Shown piece by piece: positions 6,398-9,025 of a DNA stretch of 9,025 bases (position 1 is the stretch's first letter; the number at the start of each line of letters is the position of its first letter). Under the pieces are notes generated by a model. That model was not told the origin of the DNA and searched no databases. It saw nothing but the letters and a program-made list of their open reading frames with translations. Made by a program: the position numbers and the translations under genes. The stretch is from JACPNK01 sp964479745 (lineage in GTDB: Bacteria > Patescibacteriota > Minisyncoccia > 2-02-FULL-40-12 > IGHO2-12-FULL-4), in NCBI GenBank assembly GCA_964479745.1, contig CAYZNJ010000026.1, positions 1 through 9,025 of the forward strand, written 5' to 3'.

Positions 6398-7033
6398 TTA
6401 TATTAACTTAGCTATTGGAGCAAATGACCTTCTGTGTATAGAGCAAGGTCCCAACTTTGCCAGCTGGATTTGGTGTTCTTTCGTGCCATAGCCTTTGTGT
6501 CTTTCAAAACCGTAACCGGGAAATTTTTTGGCATAACGAACCATCATTTTATCTCTAAAAACTTTGGCTAAAATTGAGGCACAGGCAATTGCAAACACCT
6601 TTCTGTCCCCTTTTACAACCGCCAGCTGCTCCAAGGGCATCCCTTGTATTTTGGTTTTGCCGTCAACCAAAACTACGACTTTAGACAAATCGGTAAGTTT
6701 TGTAACCGCTCTTTTCATCGCTCTTCTTGCCGCTTGATAGATATTTATTTTATCAATCGTTTTGGGATAGCAGTATGAAATTTGATACTGAAAGTTTTTT
6801 TCTTTCAAAAGTTCGGCAGCAAATTTTTCACGCTGGTGAGGCAAGAGTTGTTTTGAATCTCTCAACCACTGAAGTTTTTTGTGCGATTTTTTAAAAAAGT
6901 CCTTATTGAAAGATGCGGCGCAAACCACAACCGGCCCGGCCAAGGCCCCCATACCGACTTCATCCACACCAATAACCCACCCATAGCCATCGGCAAAAAG
7001 TTTGTGTTCAAGTGTTTTACTTGGTAATTTCAT
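6398..7033 (-). CDS. rnhB: ribonuclease HII
   Basis: Cuts the RNA strand of RNA-DNA hybrids and nicks at single ribonucleotides left in DNA. The 211-residue length is usual for bacterial RNase HII. All four carboxylates are in place: D24 and E25 in GVDEVGMGALAGPV, D124 in LVDG, and D161 in ASILAKVFRD. DSKQL (59-63), KGD (141-143), HKGYGTKEH (179-187) and the C-terminal HRRSFAP also match. The exception is the GRG motif, which reads GMG (27-29). The arginine there, and the backbone around it, help recognise the 2'-OH at the RNA-DNA junction. The ATG at 7033 overlaps the TGA of the upstream methyltransferase gene (ATGA), and that overlap lies at the edge of a GC-rich palindrome. Confidence 0.95.
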   Translation of the reverse strand: MKLPSKTLEHKLFADGYGWVIGVDEVGMGALAGPVVVCAASFNKDFFKKSHKKLQWLRDSKQLLPHQREKFAAELLKEKNFQYQISYCYPKTIDKINIYQAARRAMKRAVTKLTDLSKVVVLVDGKTKIQGMPLEQLAVVKGDRKVFAIACASILAKVFRDKMMVRYAKKFPGYGFERHKGYGTKEHQIQLAKLGPCSIHRRSFAPIAKLI

Positions 7034-7644
7034 CCCGCACGAAGTAGCCCGCCCAAGGTCCTGCGGACCGCGCGACTAGCGCGTGGGCGAGACTTCGTAC
7101 GGGATTCATTCAACCGATACAGTGCCACGCCGGCAGCCACTGATACATTAAGCGATTCCTTTTTGCCCCGCATCGGAATTTCAATAACTTTATCGCAATA
7201 TTTTAAAACTTTTTTGCTTAAACCTTTAACTTCGTTTCCCAAGATTAAAGCAAGCGGAAACTTAGCTTTAAATTTTCTGTAATCAACCGACTTTTTAGAC
7301 TGTTCTAGAGCAATAATTTTTACTTTTTGTTCTTTTAACTTTTCTAAAAGACGCCAAGTTTGTGGCCAATGCTCCCAAGGTATATTTTTTTCCGCTCCCA
7401 AGGCTGTTTTTTCAATCTTGCCATTTTCCAGCAAATCAGATATACGCCCACTCGAAAATTCCCGAGCGAAAAGTCGAGGGTCGAGAGTGGGTCGTATGGC
7501 TGATTTGCTTATTCTTGGTGTCGGAGTAATCCCACACAAATAAATTTTGCTAACTCCGACTCCGTCAGCCGTACGGAAAATTGAGCCAACATTGTAGGCG
7601 CTTCTTATGTTGTGGAGAATCAGGATTACCTCTTTCTTATTCAT
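7030..7644 (-). CDS. TrmH/SpoU-family RNA 2'-O-methyltransferase with palindrome-encoded insertions
   Basis: A knotted SPOUT methyltransferase that should transfer a methyl group from S-adenosylmethionine to a ribose 2'-OH in tRNA or rRNA. The three family motifs are present: NIRSAYNVGSIFRTADG (12-28), LILGNEVKGLS (133-143) and IPMRGKKESLNVSVAAG (156-172), the last two forming the knot and cofactor site. The start is placed at the ATG at 7644 (MNKKEVIL) because the family begins there; the frame is open six residues further up, but that would overlap the divergent promoter region. The 204-residue protein has two oddities. Residues about 46-72 lie between TPTP and the conserved KTALGAE, where relatives as I recall them have only a few residues, and this segment is encoded by an 80-bp palindrome. 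Residues 181-204 form an Arg-rich tail encoded by a 74-bp GC-rich palindrome. The motifs themselves are intact, so the enzyme may be active. It is the first gene of the minus-strand run. Confidence 0.88.
   Translation of the reverse strand: MNKKEVILILHNIRSAYNVGSIFRTADGVGVSKIYLCGITPTPRISKSAIRPTLDPRLFAREFSSGRISDLLENGKIEKTALGAEKNIPWEHWPQTWRLLEKLKEQKVKIIALEQSKKSVDYRKFKAKFPLALILGNEVKGLSKKVLKYCDKVIEIPMRGKKESLNVSVAAGVALYRLNESRTKSRPRASRAVRRTLGGLLRAG
7032..7105. repeat. 74-bp GC-rich palindromic element at 3' end of the TrmH-like gene
   Basis: The outer arms ATCCCGCACGAAGT (7032-7045) and ACTTCGTACGGGAT (7092-7105) pair over 14 bp with one mismatch. Inside, CGCCCA (7050-7055) pairs with TGGGCG (7084-7089). 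Within that stem are two side-by-side hairpins, GGTCC-TGC-GGACC (7057-7069) and CGCG-ACTAG-CGCG (7071-7083), giving a four-way-junction shape. By hand count 50 of the 70 bases at 7034-7103 are G or C, far above the surroundings. It is translated as the last 24 residues of the methyltransferase, and its left edge contributes to the TGA stop and the ATG of RNase HII. Confidence 0.82.
7430..7509. repeat. 80-bp palindromic element in frame inside the TrmH-like gene
   Basis: The arms pair as AGCAAATCAG (7430-7439) with CTGATTTGCT (7500-7509), then ATACG (7442-7446) with CGTAT (7493-7497), then CCCACTC (7447-7453) with GAGTGGG (7485-7491). They are separated only by a 2-nt internal loop and a one-base bulge. 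The remaining 31 nt in the centre contain a weaker CCC...GGG and CGA-AAAG-TCG hairpin. The whole block is translated, without a stop or frame change, as about residues 46-72 of the methyltransferase. Confidence 0.8.
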
Positions 7645-7663
7645 TATGATAAGATATATCATA
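7645..7663. promoter_or_regulatory. inverted repeat between divergent genes, possible paired -10 boxes or operator
   Basis: TATGATA (7645-7651) and TATCATA (7657-7663) form a perfect 7-bp inverted repeat with a 5-nt spacer. It fills the gap between the ATG of the TrmH-like gene (7644, minus) and the ATG of the SIMPL gene (7663, plus). Each arm contains TATGAT, a 5-of-6 match to a -10 box, in the right direction for its own gene, so both transcripts would be nearly leaderless. No convincing -35 box is seen on either side. A dimeric repressor site is the alternative. Confidence 0.45.
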
Positions 7664-8397
7664 TGGGCAATTTAAATAAAAATCTTTTTCTTTGGGTCGC
7701 TACAGTTTTACTAGCCAGTTTAGTGGTTTTTGTTGGAGTAAGTATTAACCAAGAACTAAATACGGCTACAACCGCTAACACAATTTCTTTTAACGGCGAA
7801 GGCAAAGTTTCAGCTAAACCAGACATCGCTATGGTGAATTTTGCCATAGTCACCGAAGCAGCCAATTCCAAAGCCGCTCAAGACCTTAACTCTCCAAAAT
7901 CAAAATCTGTCACCGATCTTCTGAAAAAACTGGGGGTTGATGAAAAAGATCTTAAAACTACTTCCTATAATATTTATCCGCAATACAACTATCCCCGCTC
8001 CGGTATGCCGGAAATTAAAGGCTACCAAGTCAGCCAAGGGTTTGAAGTAAAAGTGAGAGATTTAACAAAAGTCGGCAGTATCTTAGATGGCTTAGTTTCC
8101 GCCGGAGCTAACAATATTAATAATCTGGGACTCTCAATTGATAATCCGGATAAGCTAAAAACCGAAGCCCGCGCTAAAGCTGTTGCTGACGCCAAACAAA
8201 AGGCCGGTGAATTGGAGAGCCAGATCGGAATCAAGCTTGGAAAAATTGTAAGCTTCAGCGAGAATATCAATGGTTTTCCCGGACCGATGTTTTTCGCTAA
8301 ATCTGCTGAAGTCGGCTTAGGCGGAGGCGGGCCAAGCATACCTACCGGCGAAAATGAAATCACAGTTGATGTTACTTTGACTTATCAGATAAAATAG
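7663..8397 (+). CDS. SIMPL-domain (DUF541) protein, membrane anchored
   Basis: A 244-residue envelope protein. One N-terminal hydrophobic helix (about 8-28) serves as signal anchor. The SIMPL/DUF541 domain runs from about 40 to the end: ISFNGEGKVSAKPDIAMVNFAIVTEA at the start, the DLKTTSYNIYPQYNY segment in the middle, GYQVSQGFEVKVRDLTKVG, then EARAKAVADAKQKAGELESQIG and the final strand ENEITVDVTLTYQIK. Members are periplasmic or surface proteins, often linked to oxidative stress or membrane integrity, but with no agreed biochemical role. The ATG at 7663 directly follows the divergent inverted repeat and has no Shine-Dalgarno site; the frame is open up to 7612, but that stretch overlaps the TrmH start and adds non-family residues. 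A coiled-coil gene follows 33 nt later and is probably co-transcribed. Confidence 0.88.
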   Translation: MGNLNKNLFLWVATVLLASLVVFVGVSINQELNTATTANTISFNGEGKVSAKPDIAMVNFAIVTEAANSKAAQDLNSPKSKSVTDLLKKLGVDEKDLKTTSYNIYPQYNYPRSGMPEIKGYQVSQGFEVKVRDLTKVGSILDGLVSAGANNINNLGLSIDNPDKLKTEARAKAVADAKQKAGELESQIGIKLGKIVSFSENINGFPGPMFFAKSAEVGLGGGGPSIPTGENEITVDVTLTYQIK

Positions 8398-8416
8398 CCT
8401 GAGTTTAAAAAAATAG

Positions 8417-8424
8417 AAAGGAGG
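8417..8424 (+). promoter_or_regulatory. strong Shine-Dalgarno site of the coiled-coil gene
   Basis: AAAGGAGG lies 6 nt before the ATG at 8431 and fully complements the 16S 3' end present in this window (CCTCCTTT). It strongly supports this start and shows that the organism uses Shine-Dalgarno initiation, despite its absence at several other genes here. Confidence 0.85.
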
Positions 8425-8430
8425 AAAATT

Positions 8431-8673
8431 ATGAAACTTGAAATGTCTGCGGTTGAACAGTTTAACAAGGACGAAGAAGTAGCCCAGCTAGAGGCTGAAA
8501 AAAAAGAACTAGAAACGAAGCTAGCTCAACTAGAAATAAGGTTGGTTGAGCAAACAAAGGGACTCGTTACTATCTATGGCACCAAAGAAAATATTGAGTT
8601 GGTCAGACAAATTGACGCCTTGAAATACAAAATCGAGGTGCTTGAGCGTAAGCTTAAGCAACAAGGAACCTAG
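8431..8673 (+). CDS. small coiled-coil protein of unknown function
   Basis: An 80-residue protein made almost entirely of charged helix. Leu/Ile/Val recur at heptad spacing (VAQLEAEKKELETKLAQLEIRLVEQ at about 17-41, again IELVRQIDALKYKIEVLERKL at about 55-75), broken by a short TIYGTKEN turn around 47-54. This suggests an antiparallel helical hairpin or a dimeric coiled coil. It has no signal peptide, membrane segment or cysteine, so it is probably cytoplasmic. I do not recognise a family. The strong ribosome site suggests high expression. It follows the SIMPL gene and ends 1 nt before a strong terminator hairpin. Confidence 0.75.
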   Translation: MKLEMSAVEQFNKDEEVAQLEAEKKELETKLAQLEIRLVEQTKGLVTIYGTKENIELVRQIDALKYKIEVLERKLKQQGT

Positions 8674-8674
8674 T

Positions 8675-8712
8675 ACAAACTAAAAAATCCCAAACGGGAT
8701 TTTTTAGTTTGT
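8675..8712. terminator. bidirectional hairpin terminator between the coiled-coil gene and 16S rRNA
   Basis: A perfect 17-bp stem (8675-8691 with 8696-8712) closes on the loop AAAC. GGG/CCC sits at the top and a run of six A/T pairs lies below, so a T tract follows the G/C part on either strand. It begins 1 nt after the coiled-coil stop and also lies about 265 bp downstream of the 16S gene on the other strand, so it can end both transcripts. Confidence 0.88.
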
Positions 8713-8727
8713 GTTTATTATCTATTA

Positions 8728-8886
8728 CAGTCAACCAGACTGGTGCAATTTTTGTTCTAGCGCCATTGAACCAAGAATCACAAAGATTCCCGCCCCGTTA
8801 GAGGTAGGTTATCTTTAGATAACCGAAAGCTCTAATGGGGTCCGATTTAGCCTTCGGACCAGGCTGGAACCAAAAGAGCGGTTCCA
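8728..8886 (-). other. hairpin-rich trailer downstream of the 16S rRNA gene
   Basis: This 300-base stretch between the terminator and the 16S end has no gene, but contains a chain of hairpins. They are CAGTC-AACCA-GACTG (8728-8742), GAATC-ACAAA-GATTC (8775-8789), a two-tier hairpin 8793-8840, GGTCCGA/TCGGACC (8839-8860) and TGGAACC/GGTTCCA (8865-8886). In the two-tier hairpin, an 11-bp outer stem CCCCGTTAGAG/CTCTAATGGGG with one G-T pair surrounds GGTTATC-TTTA-GATAACC. The strand is given as minus because it would be transcribed as the 3' trailer of 16S; the hairpins themselves are strand-symmetric. It may serve rRNA processing. No tRNA or 5S rRNA is recognisable. Confidence 0.55.
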
Positions 8887-8942
8887 ATCGACACCTCTAT
8901 TTATTTTTATTTTGTTTCCGTCTAATCCTCAACTGAAAGCTG

Positions 8943-8962
8943 AAAACTAGAACCTAGAAACT
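8943..8962. repeat. second copy of the CTAGAA-type dispersed repeat
   Basis: AAAACTAGAACCTAGAAACT matches 4810-4829 at 19 of 20 positions. It lies in the A/T-rich segment just beyond the mature 16S 3' end (about 8976 on the minus strand). The flanking GAAAGCTGAAAACTAG also echoes ACTGAAAACTAG at 4828-4839. Confidence 0.65.
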
Positions 8963-8975
8963 AATATATAAATAG

Positions 8976-9025
8976 AAAGGAGGTGATCCAAGAGCAGCTT
9001 CCGCTACCCTTGCCTTGTTACGACT
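8976..9025 (-). rRNA. 16S ribosomal RNA, 3' end (partial, cut by window edge)
   Basis: On the minus strand the sequence begins AGTCGTAACAAGG, the universal site just after helix 44. It continues through the helix 45 hairpin GTAGC-GGAA-GCTGC, with the conserved GGAA loop that is dimethylated in most bacteria, to TGGATCACCTCC and the final TTT. CCTCC (8983-8979) is the anti-Shine-Dalgarno core. The mature end is placed near 8976 by comparison with the usual CCTCCTTA ending. AAGGCAAGGGTAGC instead of the common AAGGTA-x-CCGTA agrees with Parcubacteria-like 16S. The remainder lies outside the window. Confidence 0.96.

Noticed and set aside
5711..7033. Possible recoding of TGA (as in Gracilibacteria/SR1).
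   Set aside because: TGA falls exactly at the expected ends of the TrmH-like and CBS proteins and overlaps the next ATG; no conserved Gly positions are read from TGA.
8728..8886. A tRNA or known riboswitch in the gene-free trailer.
   Set aside because: No cloverleaf with a proper T-arm and 7-bp acceptor stem could be built on either strand, and no known riboswitch motif was recognised.
1..9025. CRISPR array, transposase or phage genes.
   Set aside because: No regularly spaced direct repeats and no transposase, integrase or phage-like proteins are visible in any frame.

Overview
The window looks like chromosomal DNA from a Candidate Phyla Radiation (Patescibacteria) bacterium, most likely Parcubacteria-like. 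The clues are the 3' end of a 16S rRNA gene at the right edge with a GTAGC-GGAA-GCTGC helix 45, a Cys-rich surface protein ending in a two-helix type IV secretion pilin-like domain, a transketolase split into two genes, and small tightly packed genes. TGA is used as an ordinary stop (it ends the TrmH-like and CBS genes), so this is not an SR1/Gracilibacteria-type recoded genome. The placement rests on recognition, not on a search.

Layout. Positions 1-49 hold the 5' part of a tRNA-Ile(GAT) on the minus strand. A plus-strand gene for a uracil-DNA glycosylase-like protein (122-667) follows a good sigma70-type promoter and converges on a long minus-strand gene run, sharing with it a hairpin terminator at 662-701. 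The minus run, read from 7644 down to 691, is: TrmH/SpoU-like RNA methyltransferase, RNase HII, a tail-anchored two-CBS-domain protein, transketolase N-terminal half, a small Cys/Met-rich membrane protein, transketolase C-terminal half, a membrane-anchored beta-rich surface protein, and a surface protein with three Ig-like repeats fused to a pilin-like domain. Two junctions in the first part are 4-base ATGA stop/start overlaps (TrmH/RNase HII and CBS/transketolase N). Divergent from TrmH, a plus-strand pair encodes a SIMPL-domain (DUF541) protein and a small coiled-coil protein (7663-8673). These end at a 17-bp hairpin that faces the 3' end of the 16S gene (minus strand, 8976 to the window edge).

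The genes fall into RNA/DNA maintenance (methyltransferase, RNase HII, uracil-DNA glycosylase-like), the non-oxidative pentose phosphate pathway (two transketolase subunits), and cell-surface proteins (SIMPL, mutarotase-like, Ig-pilin, Cys/Met-rich membrane protein).

The most unusual feature is the TrmH-like gene. It carries two separate palindromic DNA blocks that are translated in frame: one of 80 bp in the middle (7430-7509), giving about 26 extra residues just before the TALGAE motif, and one of 74 bp, about 70% G+C in its core, at the 3' end (7032-7105). The second supplies a 24-residue basic tail, and its edge also forms the stop/start overlap with RNase HII. They resemble, in principle, the protein-coding palindromic elements known from Rickettsia. 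Other notable points are a 16S gene with apparently no linked 23S, a spacer full of hairpins next to it, a cysteine-free family-4-like uracil-DNA glycosylase, an RNase HII with Met in place of the GRG arginine, a dispersed CTAGAAACT-type repeat present at two loci, and several genes with nearly leaderless starts next to others with perfect Shine-Dalgarno sites.
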